NCBI RefSeq assembly: GCF_001042595.1 | Contig: NZ_AP012326.1 | Span: forward strand, 434,001-498,000 | Direction of reading: 5' to 3' | DNA length: 64,000 nucleotides | DNA from: Bifidobacterium dentium JCM 1195 = DSM 20436 | Lineage (GTDB): Bacteria > Actinomycetota > Actinomycetes > Actinomycetales > Bifidobacteriaceae | In this document: in pieces, positions 39,627 through 48,158 of the stretch | Layout: each line of letters begins with the position of its first letter | How positions within the stretch are numbered: the first letter of the stretch is position 1 | Notes under the pieces: model-generated | The model's database searches: none | Seen by the model: only the letters and a program-made list of their open reading frames with translations | Told to the model about the DNA's origin: nothing | Program-made: the position numbers and the translations under genes

Positions 39627-40967
39627 ATGGCTGAAATCACGCCGTTGAATAATGATGCATTGGCGTCGCTCGACGCCTCCTTTGAGGCAAGCGAACATAA
39701 TCGTATGGCCATGAACGCCGTCACCGCAGCGGGCATCGACAAGGTGGCGCGCAACTATGATCGTGCACGCCTGCTGCAGCGCCGTTTCTCCACCATCGTG
39801 GATAACGGCACCGCCACGCATCAGGACCGTTCGGGCCGATGCTGGCTATTCAGCTCGCTCAACGTGGCCCGCTTCGTGGCCAAGAAGAACATGGGCCTGA
39901 AGGAGTTCGAGTTTTCGCAGAACTATGCCATGTATTTTGACAAGCTCGAGCGCGTCAACTACTTTCTGAACGACATGGCCGCGCTGATCGAAGCCGGCGA
40001 ACCGGCTGATTCCCGCCTTGTGCAGCATCTGCTGCATGACGTGATGGGCGACGGCGGCCAGTGGACCATGGCCATGAACGTGTACAAGAAGTATGGCGCC
40101 GTACCGAAAGACCTGTTCCCGGAAACCGAATCCTCCAAGAACACCGGTGAGATGAACACGCAGCTGCGCCGCATGCTGCACACCGCCGTGGCGCACATGT
40201 ACGCCGACCCCGCTTCGATCGAGTCGGTCATCGATTCGGCCACCGCCGCCGGGCACCGCATTCTGACGATTCATCTGGGCGAGCCGCCGAAGAGCTTCGA
40301 CTGGGAGTGGACCGACCAGGACGGCGAATTCCATCGTGACGGCGAGATCACGCCGGTCGAATTCTGGAACAAGTATGTGGGTTCCGCCGATCTGGAGAGC
40401 TATGTGTGCCTGGTGGACGATCCGCGTCAGGAGCATGCCAAGGGCAGGAAGATCGGCATCGAGCATTTGGGCAATGTGGCCGGGGGAGACCCGACCGAAT
40501 ATCTCAACGTGCCGAACCAGTTCATGAAGGATTGCGTGCGCCGCATTCTCGAAGAACAGGGCATTCCGGTGTGGTTCGGTGCCGACTGCCATCCGATGAT
40601 GGACCGTGAGAACGGTGCATGGGCTACCGACCTGTTCGAATACGGCAGGGTGTACGACGTCGATTTCGACCTCGACAAGGAAGCTCGCGTGCGCTACGCC
40701 GACTCTGCGATGAATCATGCCATGGCGTTCGTTGGCGTGGACGTGGCTGACGACGGTCGCACCACCCGCCGTTGGCGTGTGGAGAACTCTTGGGGCGACA
40801 AGATTGCCGACAAGGGCTACTTCACCATGAGCGACGACTGGTTCACCGAGTACGTCTACGAAGTCGCCGTGCCGAAGGCTCTCCTGCCCGACGAATACCT
40901 CAAGGCGCTTGAAGGGCCAGCCCAGATGCTCCCCGCATGGGATCCGATGGGCGCGTTGGCCCAATAA
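39627..40967 (+). CDS. pepC: Aminopeptidase C / bleomycin hydrolase
   Basis: 446 residues of the C1B papain-like family, cytoplasmic and usually hexameric. The catalytic Cys is near residue 72 in DRSGRCWLFSS, His is in SAMNHAMAFVG and Asn in RVENSWGDK. The ending (MGALAQ) is short, as in enzymes that trim the N-termini of peptides. It likely completes breakdown of imported peptides. Two ATGs overlap at 39624 and 39627; the second leaves a better distance to AAGGAG. A strong terminator follows. Confidence 0.95.
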   Translation: MAEITPLNNDALASLDASFEASEHNRMAMNAVTAAGIDKVARNYDRARLLQRRFSTIVDNGTATHQDRSGRCWLFSSLNVARFVAKKNMGLKEFEFSQNYAMYFDKLERVNYFLNDMAALIEAGEPADSRLVQHLLHDVMGDGGQWTMAMNVYKKYGAVPKDLFPETESSKNTGEMNTQLRRMLHTAVAHMYADPASIESVIDSATAAGHRILTIHLGEPPKSFDWEWTDQDGEFHRDGEITPVEFWNKYVGSADLESYVCLVDDPRQEHAKGRKIGIEHLGNVAGGDPTEYLNVPNQFMKDCVRRILEEQGIPVWFGADCHPMMDRENGAWATDLFEYGRVYDVDFDLDKEARVRYADSAMNHAMAFVGVDVADDGRTTRRWRVENSWGDKIADKGYFTMSDDWFTEYVYEVAVPKALLPDEYLKALEGPAQMLPAWDPMGALAQ

Positions 40968-40993
40968 GCAAGACGCAAGGCGCGCAACGAGGA

Positions 40994-41029
40994 AACGCCG
41001 ACTGTCCCACCATGCAGTCGGCGTTTTTC
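40994..41029 (+). terminator. Intrinsic terminator after pepC
   Basis: AACGCCGACTG and CAGTCGGCGTT are perfect 11-base arms with a 10-base loop, and five Ts end the element. Confidence 0.9.
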
Positions 41030-41063
41030 ATATTCCGTTCCCATCCATTAATCTGACTTCGGT

Positions 41064-41077
41064 AACTCATATGAGTT
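41064..41077. promoter_or_regulatory. Perfect palindrome upstream of the first DAHP synthase gene
   Basis: AACTCATATGAGTT is a 14-base perfect palindrome ending 37 bases before the start at 41115. It is a candidate repressor site, for example for an aromatic-amino-acid regulator. No copy is found before the second DAHP synthase gene. Confidence 0.4.
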
Positions 41078-41114
41078 CATGCATACGCAGATTCGTCAAG
41101 GAGGAGTGGAAGCG

Positions 41115-42251
41115 ATGTCAGGTCTTCGCGGTCCGGATAGTTCACAGGATGCACGGCTGTTGGATGACCACGCCGTGTTTCCGGAGACCGTGGATGTCAA
41201 CATTCGACAGCTTGACCCGATTCCCGCCCCTCGATATTTTCTCAAGGAACTGCCCCTCACCGACGAGATGAGCGATCTCGTGCTCACCTCCCGTCAGGAG
41301 ATTCGCGACGTGCTGCATGGCCGTGACGATCGATTGCTCGCCATCGTCGGTCCCTGTTCGATTCATGATCCGAAGGCCGCGCACGAGTATGCCGAAAAGC
41401 TGGCCGCCGTCAAGCGAGAGCTTGAGGATCGCCTGGTCATCGTGATGCGCGTGTATTTCGAGAAGCCGCGCACCACCATCGGTTGGAAGGGCCTGATCAA
41501 CGATCCTGATCTTGACGGCCAGTTCAATATTCGCAAGGGCATGTGGCTCGCACGCAAGGTACTCACCGATGTGCTGAGCCTCGGTCTGCCTGCCGCGACC
41601 GAGTGGCTTGACCCGATCACCCCGCAGTACATCTGCGATCTGATCAGCTGGGGTGCGATCGGCGCGCGCAACACCGAAAGCCAGGTGCACCGCGAACTCG
41701 CTTCCGGCATGTCCATGCCGATCGGTTTCAAGAACGCCACCGACGGCTCCATCAAACCGGCCGCCGACTCCTGTTTCGCCGCCGCGTTCGAGCATCACTT
41801 CCTATCCATCAACCTTGACGGCCGTGTGATCTCCGCCGAAACCAAAGGCAATCCCGACTGTCATCTGGTGCTACGCGGCTCTTCACATGGACCGAACTGC
41901 GATGCCGCATCCGTGGCGCAGGCGCTGGTCGATCTGAAGGGCTCCAAGGCGTCCGGTCCGAGCGAACATGGTCTGATCATCGATGCGGCCCATGGCAACT
42001 GCGGCAAGAATGAGGTGCGCGAGGCCGAGGTGGTTGAAGACGTTGCCGCGCGTATCGCGTCCGGCGAACAAGGCATTCTCGGCATCATGATGGAAAGTTT
42101 CCTGAAGGCCGGCAATCAGAAGCCGGCCCCGCTCAGCCAGCTCGAATATGGCAAGTCCATCACCGACGCCTGTGTGCCGTGGGAGCGTACCGATCAGCTG
42201 CTGCACACTCTCGCCGACGCCGTTACCGCCCGCCGCAATCTCACCAAATAA
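41115..42251 (+). CDS. 3-Deoxy-7-phosphoheptulonate synthase, copy 1
   Basis: 378 residues, class I AroG/AroF/AroH type. It condenses phosphoenolpyruvate and erythrose 4-phosphate, the first step of the shikimate pathway. Signature stretches are LLAIVGPCSIHDPKAA, EKPRTTIGWKGLINDPDLDG, IGARNTESQVHRELASGM and LIIDAAHGNCGKN. The N-terminal extension of about 40 residues is the part that normally carries feedback regulation. The ATG at 41115 lies about 10 bases after AAGGAGG. A paralogue follows in the same direction after a repeat-filled gap, so the two probably differ in feedback inhibitor. Confidence 0.94.
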   Translation: MSGLRGPDSSQDARLLDDHAVFPETVDVNIRQLDPIPAPRYFLKELPLTDEMSDLVLTSRQEIRDVLHGRDDRLLAIVGPCSIHDPKAAHEYAEKLAAVKRELEDRLVIVMRVYFEKPRTTIGWKGLINDPDLDGQFNIRKGMWLARKVLTDVLSLGLPAATEWLDPITPQYICDLISWGAIGARNTESQVHRELASGMSMPIGFKNATDGSIKPAADSCFAAAFEHHFLSINLDGRVISAETKGNPDCHLVLRGSSHGPNCDAASVAQALVDLKGSKASGPSEHGLIIDAAHGNCGKNEVREAEVVEDVAARIASGEQGILGIMMESFLKAGNQKPAPLSQLEYGKSITDACVPWERTDQLLHTLADAVTARRNLTK

Positions 42252-42257
42252 CCCTTC

Positions 42258-42303
42258 CTCAATCCACCGACGCTGGGCCCCGCCTCACCGTCGGCAGTTT
42301 GAG
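42258..42303. repeat. Palindromic repeat element A
   Basis: An imperfect hairpin with ends CTCAATCCACCGACG and CGTCGGCAGTTTGAG around a GGGCCCCGCC loop. Its left 34 bases are almost identical to the reverse complement of element C. Confidence 0.75.
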
Positions 42304-42310
42304 AAGGCAC

Positions 42311-42355
42311 CCAAACCGCCAACGGTGACAGCCGCCCACCGTCGGCAGATTGAGG
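42311..42355. repeat. Palindromic repeat element B
   Basis: A hairpin of the same family, with CCAAACCGCCAACGGTG pairing imperfectly with CACCGTCGGCAGATTGAGG. Its loop differs from that of elements A and C. Confidence 0.7.
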
Positions 42356-42361
42356 AAACAT

Positions 42362-42406
42362 CCAAACCACCGACGCTGAGGCGGGGCCCAGCGTCGGTAG
42401 ATTGAG
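42362..42406. repeat. Palindromic repeat element C
   Basis: The arms ACCACCGACGCTG and CAGCGTCGGTAGATTGAG enclose AGGCGGGGCC. It is inverted relative to element A, so A and C could also pair with each other over about 30 bases. Confidence 0.75.
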
Positions 42407-42465
42407 CATCCTGTTTTGCGCCGTGATTGCTATTCTTGGGGAAGACAGTGACCAAGGAGAGACAC

Positions 42466-43650
42466 ATGCAGCAGCAGCTGAATACGCCGGAGGAACTTCG
42501 CGCCATCCGGCAGGCGATGGACGAGGGCAAGAACCCACTAGTCGCCACGGACGTGCCACGTTGGGAGGATCAGGTCGGCATCAGCCGCATCGTGAACCGC
42601 CGTGTGCTTGAATTCGAAGTGCTGCCCACCCCGGCTCAGGTGCTGGGGGAGCTGCCGTTGAGCGAAAAGGCCCAGGAGATCGTCGCCTATTCTCGCGATG
42701 AGATTCGCGCTTGCCTGTATGGCCAGGACGACCGTCTGCTGGTGATTGTCGGCCCCTGTTCCGTGCACGATCCTGCGGCTGCGCTTGATTACGCCCGCCG
42801 TCTTGCCGGATTGAAGGACGAGCTGGGCGGTGAATTGTTGATTGTGATGCGCGTGTACTTCGAGAAGCCGCGCACCACGGTCGGTTGGAAGGGTCTGATC
42901 AACGATCCGGACATCGACGGCTCCTGCAATATCAAGAAAGGTCTGCTGTTGGCCCGCCACACCTTGCTCGGTGTGCTTGATGAAGGATTGGCGGCCGCGA
43001 CGGAGTTTTTGGAGCCGACCAGCCCGCAGTACATTTCCGATGCGGTGAGTTGGGGTGCGATCGGCGCACGTAATACCGAAAGCCAGGTGCACCGCCAGTT
43101 GGCGAGCGGCCTTTCGATGCCGATCGGCTTCAAGAACGCCACCGACGGCTCGATCAAGGCGCCGACCGATTCCTGCTTCGCTTCCGCGCAGACGCATACC
43201 TTCTTCGGCATCGACCACTTGGGCCGGGCCGCCGTGGTCAAAACCCTCGGCAATCCGGATTGCCACGTGGTGCTACGCGGCTCGAGCAGCGGACCGAACT
43301 ACGATGCCGCCTCGATCGCCAAGGCCATGGAGACCATTCGTGGCGAGATGCCGGCCGACTCCGCGGCCGCGCATGGTTTGATCGTGGACTGCTCACACGG
43401 CAATTCCGGCAAGGACGAGCATCGTCAGGCCGAGGTCGTGTGCAATATCGCAGGCCGCATCGCGCAGGGTGAGGAAGGCATCACCGGCATCATGATGGAA
43501 AGCTTCATCGAAGGCGGCAACCAGAAGGCGGCTCCGCTCGACCAGCTCGTATATGGCCGGTCGATCACCGACAAATGCCTGAGCTGGGACACCACCGAGC
43601 GGCTCCTGCGTGAACTCGCCCACGCCGTCAGCGAACGTCGCTGGAAGTAA
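42466..43650 (+). CDS. 3-Deoxy-7-phosphoheptulonate synthase, copy 2
   Basis: 394 residues, same class I family and clearly a paralogue of the upstream gene. It has VIVGPCSVHDPAAALDYA, EKPRTTVGWKGLINDPDIDG, IGARNTESQVHRQLASGL and GLIVDCSHGNSGKDE. The N-terminal 55 residues differ from copy 1, consistent with different allosteric control. The ATG at 42466 follows AAGGAGA; upstream TTG is unlikely. Which copy responds to Phe, Tyr or Trp cannot be told here. Confidence 0.94.
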   Translation: MQQQLNTPEELRAIRQAMDEGKNPLVATDVPRWEDQVGISRIVNRRVLEFEVLPTPAQVLGELPLSEKAQEIVAYSRDEIRACLYGQDDRLLVIVGPCSVHDPAAALDYARRLAGLKDELGGELLIVMRVYFEKPRTTVGWKGLINDPDIDGSCNIKKGLLLARHTLLGVLDEGLAAATEFLEPTSPQYISDAVSWGAIGARNTESQVHRQLASGLSMPIGFKNATDGSIKAPTDSCFASAQTHTFFGIDHLGRAAVVKTLGNPDCHVVLRGSSSGPNYDAASIAKAMETIRGEMPADSAAAHGLIVDCSHGNSGKDEHRQAEVVCNIAGRIAQGEEGITGIMMESFIEGGNQKAAPLDQLVYGRSITDKCLSWDTTERLLRELAHAVSERRWK

Positions 43651-43715
43651 CTCGTCAGCCTCCTTCCTCTGCCATCTCCCGCGTCAGAGGGAGGCCCACA
43701 TGGAAAGGAAGATAC

Positions 43716-44423
43716 ATGACCGCAATCGCCATCATCGGCGCCATGGATGAGGAAGTCGCGCACATCGCGGCCGCTCTGGACGACGTCGCCGTCACCGACG
43801 AAGCCGGCCTCACCATTACACGCGGCACGTTGACGACCGACAGGGGCGCCGAATGCGACATCATCGCCACTGTTGGCGGCATGGGCATGGTGAACATTGC
43901 GGCCACCACGCAGCATCTGATCGACGTCGGTCATCCGGATGCCGTGATCTTCTCCGGCATCGCCGGCAATCTCAACCCGTCCCTGCATGTCAACGACGTG
44001 GTGCTCGGCGGTACCTTGCGCTATCTCGACACCGATATGCGTCTGGTCGGCCAGTGGAAGCCCGGCACCGCCGATGCCCCGGTGCAGGAGTTCCATTCCG
44101 ACGAACGTCTGATCGCGTTTGCCGACCAAGCTCTGACCGACCTCGGCATCACGCATATCGTCGGCATCATCGCCACAGGCAACTATTTCGTTGACGATCC
44201 GGCCAAGGTCGAGCAGGTCGTGCGTGAGACCGGCGCCGACGCGGTCGAAATGGAGGGTGCCGCCGTGGCGCATGTAGCCGCCCGTAACGACGTGCCTGCG
44301 CTGGTCATCCGTGCGCTGTCCGACAACGCCGACACGGACTATGAGGAATTCAAGGCCTTCGACATCTCCGAATACGCCGACACTGCGGCGAGGCTTACGG
44401 TGAACATCATCAGGCGCATGTAG
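43716..44423 (+). CDS. mtnN: 5'-Methylthioadenosine/S-adenosylhomocysteine nucleosidase
   Basis: 235 residues, PNP/UDP family. It cleaves adenine from MTA and SAH, feeding methionine salvage and the LuxS/AI-2 route. It begins IAIIGAMDEEVAHI and has the motif GIAGNLNPSLHVNDVVLG. The substrate-binding Glu is in ADAVEMEGAAVAHVAA and the catalytic Asp in IRALSDNAD. A good GGAAAGGAAG ribosome site precedes the ATG. It lies 65 bases after the second DAHP synthase gene and may be co-transcribed with it. Confidence 0.95.
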   Translation: MTAIAIIGAMDEEVAHIAAALDDVAVTDEAGLTITRGTLTTDRGAECDIIATVGGMGMVNIAATTQHLIDVGHPDAVIFSGIAGNLNPSLHVNDVVLGGTLRYLDTDMRLVGQWKPGTADAPVQEFHSDERLIAFADQALTDLGITHIVGIIATGNYFVDDPAKVEQVVRETGADAVEMEGAAVAHVAARNDVPALVIRALSDNADTDYEEFKAFDISEYADTAARLTVNIIRRM

Positions 44424-44465
44424 CCGCCAATCCTTACGTACCGCCAATCCTTGGCATGGTCGCCA

Positions 44466-44506
44466 GGCCCGACTCCTGACCCGCATATCGGCAGGGGAGC
44501 CGGGCC
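44466..44506 (+). terminator. Hairpin after mtnN, probable terminator
   Basis: GGCCCGACTCC and GGAGCCGGGCC pair at 10 of 11 positions. There is no T-run directly after it, so it may act more as an mRNA 3'-end stabiliser. Confidence 0.45.
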
Positions 44507-44534
44507 ATCTCATATTCCGGAACCGCCGATTCCA

Positions 44535-44556
44535 TGAAGATGAACGATGGGGAAAC
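44535..44556 (-). promoter_or_regulatory. Weak PHO-box-like repeat before the sensor kinase gene
   Basis: On the complementary strand two adjacent 11-base units read GTTTCCCCATC and GTTCATCTTCA. The second resembles the first unit of the pstS site. The first unit is degenerate and the orientation is opposite to the gene, so this is tentative. Confidence 0.25.
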
Positions 44557-44646
44557 TTCCGATGGCATGCGGGAATCGCATGCGCGAATGCACCCGTCAA
44601 CCCGCTACTGTTGAAGAAGAATACTGGATTATCGGAGGGTTAACGC

Positions 44647-46017
44647 ATGACGTCAGGGCAATGGGTGCTCCTCGCCGTTGCGGCGGTTATGGTGATCGCG
44701 GCCGTTGCGTCGGTCGCATACCGCTTCGGCCGGGCTTTCGAAGATGGCCCGGCGCCGAACGATCCAAGCACGTTCGGGGCTTCGAAGAACACATCGCTGT
44801 TCGGCCCGCGCGTGCCCGTGCAACAGACGGAGCGCCAGCTGATTGCCGTCATGCCGGAGGCGCTGATCGTCACCGACGCGCTCGCTACGGTGCAATACGT
44901 TTCGCCGGGTGCACAGCGTTTCGGCTTGATCGAAGACAGTGCGATGACGCTTGCCGAGATCCGTGACATTCTGAAGCTGGTTTCCGCGGACAGCGTGGTG
45001 CGCGAACGTGAGTTGGCGATTCCTCTCGACCGCGCCGCCCGCGCCGCCGCGAAGAATACGAACGGCAAAGGGCTGGAAGCCGGCAAGACCCTGCCCGCCG
45101 ACACCCTGTACCTGCATGTGCGCGTCGGACAGATAGCCGACGACAGTTTCGCGATTTTCATTTCCGACATGAGCGAGCAGCGTCGTTTTGAAATCATGCG
45201 CCGCGATTTCGTCACGAACGTTTCGCATGAGCTGAAGACTCCCGCAGGTGCGATTTCGCTGCTTGCCGAAACGATTGGCGACGCCGCCGACGATCCGGAT
45301 GCGGTGCGGTATTTCTCGGGCCGCATTTCGAAGGAATCCGAACGATTGACGGAATTGGTGCACCGTCTGATCGACCTGCAGAAGGCGCAGAGCGCGGCCG
45401 CGATGCTGAATGCGGAACGTCTTTCCGTGTTGCGGATCGCGCGCGAGGCGATCGGTGAGAACCAGGTGAAGGCCGAATCGAAGCGTATCGGCTTGGCTCT
45501 GTCGCTGAACGGCAGGCCGGTGCCGTTGCGTGCCGGCATGGCGGGTGACGCCACCGCATCATCAGGCGGGGAAGCGGACGTGTTCGTCGATGCCGACCAC
45601 GAAACCATCAAAACCGCCGTGAAGAACCTAGTGGAGAATGCCGTCAACTATTCCCCGATGAACACCACCGTGGCGGTCGGCATAGGGCATGAGGGCGGCA
45701 AGGTCACCATCCGTGTGGTCGATCAGGGCATCGGCATTCCGGCCCCCTCGCTCGACCGCATCTTTGAACGCTTCTACCGCGTGGATCCGGCGCGCTCGCG
45801 CGAAACCGGCGGCACGGGACTCGGTCTGGCCATCACCAAGCATTGCGTGCAGGATTGCGGCGGCACCATCACCGTGTGGTCTCGCGAAGGGGAGGGGTCC
45901 ACGTTCACCATCACGCTGCCGGAGGCCGGGGATGCGCCGGAATCTCGGGGAAATGCGGAAACCAAGACTGAAGAGAAGCATCCAAACACTACAGAGAACA
46001 CGGAGGAGAACCACTGA
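44647..46017 (+). CDS. Phosphate-sensing histidine kinase (SenX3/PhoR-like)
   Basis: 456 residues. One N-terminal transmembrane helix (about 6-25) precedes a PAS-like region (about 60-180). The dimerisation/phosphoacceptor domain has His 194 in FVTNVSHELKTPAG. The HATPase domain carries NLVENAVNYSP (N box), VVDQGIGIP (G1), FERFYRVD (F) and GGTGLGLAITKH (G2). The last 30 residues are polar and probably disordered. The gene overlaps the response-regulator gene and stands just before pstSCAB, which makes inorganic phosphate the likely cue. The start follows GGAGG. Confidence 0.92.
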   Translation: MTSGQWVLLAVAAVMVIAAVASVAYRFGRAFEDGPAPNDPSTFGASKNTSLFGPRVPVQQTERQLIAVMPEALIVTDALATVQYVSPGAQRFGLIEDSAMTLAEIRDILKLVSADSVVRERELAIPLDRAARAAAKNTNGKGLEAGKTLPADTLYLHVRVGQIADDSFAIFISDMSEQRRFEIMRRDFVTNVSHELKTPAGAISLLAETIGDAADDPDAVRYFSGRISKESERLTELVHRLIDLQKAQSAAAMLNAERLSVLRIAREAIGENQVKAESKRIGLALSLNGRPVPLRAGMAGDATASSGGEADVFVDADHETIKTAVKNLVENAVNYSPMNTTVAVGIGHEGGKVTIRVVDQGIGIPAPSLDRIFERFYRVDPARSRETGGTGLGLAITKHCVQDCGGTITVWSREGEGSTFTITLPEAGDAPESRGNAETKTEEKHPNTTENTEENH

Positions 46018-46721
46018 TGACACGTATTCTGATCGTCGAAGACGAGGAATCGTATCGAGAACCGCTGGTCTACCAGCCCACTCGCGAAGGCTATGACGTG
46101 TCCGCCGCAGCCACCGGCGAGGACGGGCTGGAACTGTTCACCCAGGGAGGCGTCGATCTGGTACTGCTCGACCTGATGCTTCCCGGTCTCGACGGTACCG
46201 CGCTGTGTCGCAGGATTCGTGAGCAAAGCCGTGTGCCGATCATCATGTTGACCGCCAAAAGCGCGGAAATCGACAAGGTGGTCGGTCTGGAGATCGGTGC
46301 GGACGACTATGTGACCAAGCCGTACTCCTTCCGCGAACTGCTGGCCCGCGTCCGCGCGGTATTGCGCCGCAATCAGATGGTCGCCGAATCCGACAGCGCC
46401 TCCGATGATGATATTCCGCTCGTGTGCGGCGACATCTCGATGAAGATCGGCCAGCATGAGGTGAGCGTGCGCGGTGAGAACGTGTTCTTCCCGCTCAAAG
46501 AATTCGAGCTGCTGGAATATCTCATGCAGAACAAGGGTCGCGTAATGACCCGTCACCAGCTCATCGACCGCATCTGGGGTTCCGATTACGTCGGCGACAC
46601 CAAGACGCTGGATGTGCACGTCAAGCGTGTGCGTTCCAAGATCGAAGAGGATCCTGCGCACCCGAAATACCTGACCACCGTGCGTGGATTGGGATACAAG
46701 ATCGATGCCCCGATCGAGTGA
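46017..46721 (+). CDS. OmpR-family response regulator (RegX3/PhoP-like)
   Basis: 234 residues. The receiver domain has the acidic pair in ILIVEDEES, phosphoacceptor Asp 52 in LVLLDLMLPG, and the conserved Lys in DDYVTKPYS. The C-terminal winged helix contains FPLKEFELLEYLMQNKGRVMTRHQLIDRIWG and VHVKRVRSKIE. Its start overlaps the kinase stop by one base (TGATG), so the pair is translationally coupled. It likely activates the pst genes under phosphate limitation through the 11-base repeats at 46742. Confidence 0.94.
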   Translation: MTRILIVEDEESYREPLVYQPTREGYDVSAAATGEDGLELFTQGGVDLVLLDLMLPGLDGTALCRRIREQSRVPIIMLTAKSAEIDKVVGLEIGADDYVTKPYSFRELLARVRAVLRRNQMVAESDSASDDDIPLVCGDISMKIGQHEVSVRGENVFFPLKEFELLEYLMQNKGRVMTRHQLIDRIWGSDYVGDTKTLDVHVKRVRSKIEEDPAHPKYLTTVRGLGYKIDAPIE

Positions 46722-46741
46722 GGGACGAGTAGACGAATACT

Positions 46742-46763
46742 GTTCATCTACCGTTCACCGATT
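46742..46763 (+). promoter_or_regulatory. PHO box upstream of pstS
   Basis: Two direct 11-base units, GTTCATCTACC and GTTCACCGATT, start exactly 11 bases apart. This matches the actinobacterial PHO-box layout bound by PhoP-type regulators in Streptomyces (GTTCACC-type units). It lies 121 bases before the pstS start and right after the response-regulator gene. Confidence 0.7.
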
Positions 46764-46883
46764 TTGGCATCCGGCACCGCAAACGGCCAATAGGCTTGAA
46801 ATTGTCATGAAGAACGATGGCGACACCAGACAATGAACCTAGCAACGTACGCCATCAGAATGTTGACAGAGGGAAAAGAAACA

Positions 46884-48011
46884 ATGCGTAACTCCATTCT
46901 CGTACGCTCCATCGCCGCCGTGTCCGGCATCGTGATGCTGGCTTCCGTCGCGGCCTGCGGTGACAACACCGCCGCCACCGATTCCTCCTCGGCCAAGTCC
47001 AGCACCACGACCGAAGCCGTGTCCGGCAACTTCCAGGGTGCAGGCGCCTCCTCCCAGCAGGCAGCCGTCGAGGCTTGGATCGCCGGCTTCCAGGGCACCA
47101 ATCCGGACGCCAAGGTCGCCTACAACCCGTCCGGCTCCGGCGCAGGCGTCTCCACCTTCCTGACCGGCGCCACCGCATGGGCCGGCTCCGATGCCGCCCT
47201 GAGCGATGACGAGGTCGAGCAGTCCAAGAGCGTGTGCGCTTCCGGCAATGCCTTCGACATTCCGGTCTACATCTCCCCGATCGCCGTCGTGTTCAACCTC
47301 AACGGCATTTCCGGCAAGGGCAAGACCCTGAACATGGACGCCGAGACCATCGCCAAGATCTTCGACGGCAAGATCACCAAGTGGAACGATGACGCCATCA
47401 AGCAGCAGAACCCGAAGGTCGACCTGCCTGATCTCGACATCACCGTCGTGCACCGTTCCGACAAGTCCGGCACCACCAAGAACTTCCTGAGCTACGTCAA
47501 GGATGCCGCCGGCGACGCCTGGAGCTACGAGCTTGGCGAGAACTGGCCGAACGAGGTCGGCCAGGGCGCCAAGGGCACCTCCGGTGTGATTTCCACCGTG
47601 CAGCAGGCCGACGGCACCATCGGCTATGCCGATGCCTCCCAGGCCGGTGAGCTCGGCACCGTGGCAGTGAAGGTCGGCGACGATTACGTGCCGTTCTCCG
47701 CCGAAGCCGCCGCCAAGGTCGTGGATGCCTCCCCGCTCGACGAGTCCGCCACCGGCGACAACCGCGTGGTCGTCAAGCTCGACCACAACACCACCGAAAA
47801 GGGTGCCTACCCGATCGTGCTGGTCTCCTATGATGTCGCCTGCCCGGCATACAAGGACGCCAACACCGCCAAGTTCGTCAAGTCCTGGCTCACCTATGTG
47901 GTCAGCGACGAAGGCCAGCAGACCGCTGCCTCCGCAGCAGGTTCCGCCCCGCTGTCCGACACCATGCGCCAGAAGGTCCTCAAGTCCATCGACGCCATCG
48001 AGACCAAGTGA
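46884..48011 (+). CDS. pstS: Phosphate ABC transporter substrate-binding lipoprotein
   Basis: About 375 residues. The lipoprotein signal peptide ends with the lipobox VAAC (Cys 25), so it is anchored to the outer face of the membrane. A Ser/Thr linker precedes the PstS domain. Phosphate-binding segments are FQGAGASSQQAAVEAW, YNPSGSGAGVSTF and HRSDKSGTTKNF. The start at 46884 follows a purine-rich AGAGGGAAAAG; the earlier in-frame ATG at 46833 would disrupt the signal peptide. A stable hairpin separates it from pstC, which would allow more PstS than membrane subunits. Confidence 0.95.
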   Translation: MRNSILVRSIAAVSGIVMLASVAACGDNTAATDSSSAKSSTTTEAVSGNFQGAGASSQQAAVEAWIAGFQGTNPDAKVAYNPSGSGAGVSTFLTGATAWAGSDAALSDDEVEQSKSVCASGNAFDIPVYISPIAVVFNLNGISGKGKTLNMDAETIAKIFDGKITKWNDDAIKQQNPKVDLPDLDITVVHRSDKSGTTKNFLSYVKDAAGDAWSYELGENWPNEVGQGAKGTSGVISTVQQADGTIGYADASQAGELGTVAVKVGDDYVPFSAEAAAKVVDASPLDESATGDNRVVVKLDHNTTEKGAYPIVLVSYDVACPAYKDANTAKFVKSWLTYVVSDEGQQTAASAAGSAPLSDTMRQKVLKSIDAIETK

Positions 48012-48048
48012 GCGAACGGTTCCGGTGACCGGCAACTGATCGCATAAT

Positions 48049-48088
48049 TCAGGCCGCAGCCGCAGCAAAACGTGGCTGCGGCCTGAAG
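48049..48088 (+). terminator. Hairpin between pstS and pstC
   Basis: TTCAGGCCGCAGCC and GGCTGCGGCCTGAA form a perfect 14-base stem with a 12-base loop and no T-run. It fits partial termination or protection of the pstS message. Confidence 0.65.
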
Positions 48089-48158
48089 CGGTACTTACGG
48101 TATGCCGTCCGGAATCCAATCGCAAGGCTCGTAAACATACGCAAGTTAAGGAGAACCC

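Noticed and set aside
42258-42406. Possible CRISPR array
   Set aside because: The units are themselves palindromes, vary in orientation, and have no uniform unique spacers. There are no cas genes in the window.
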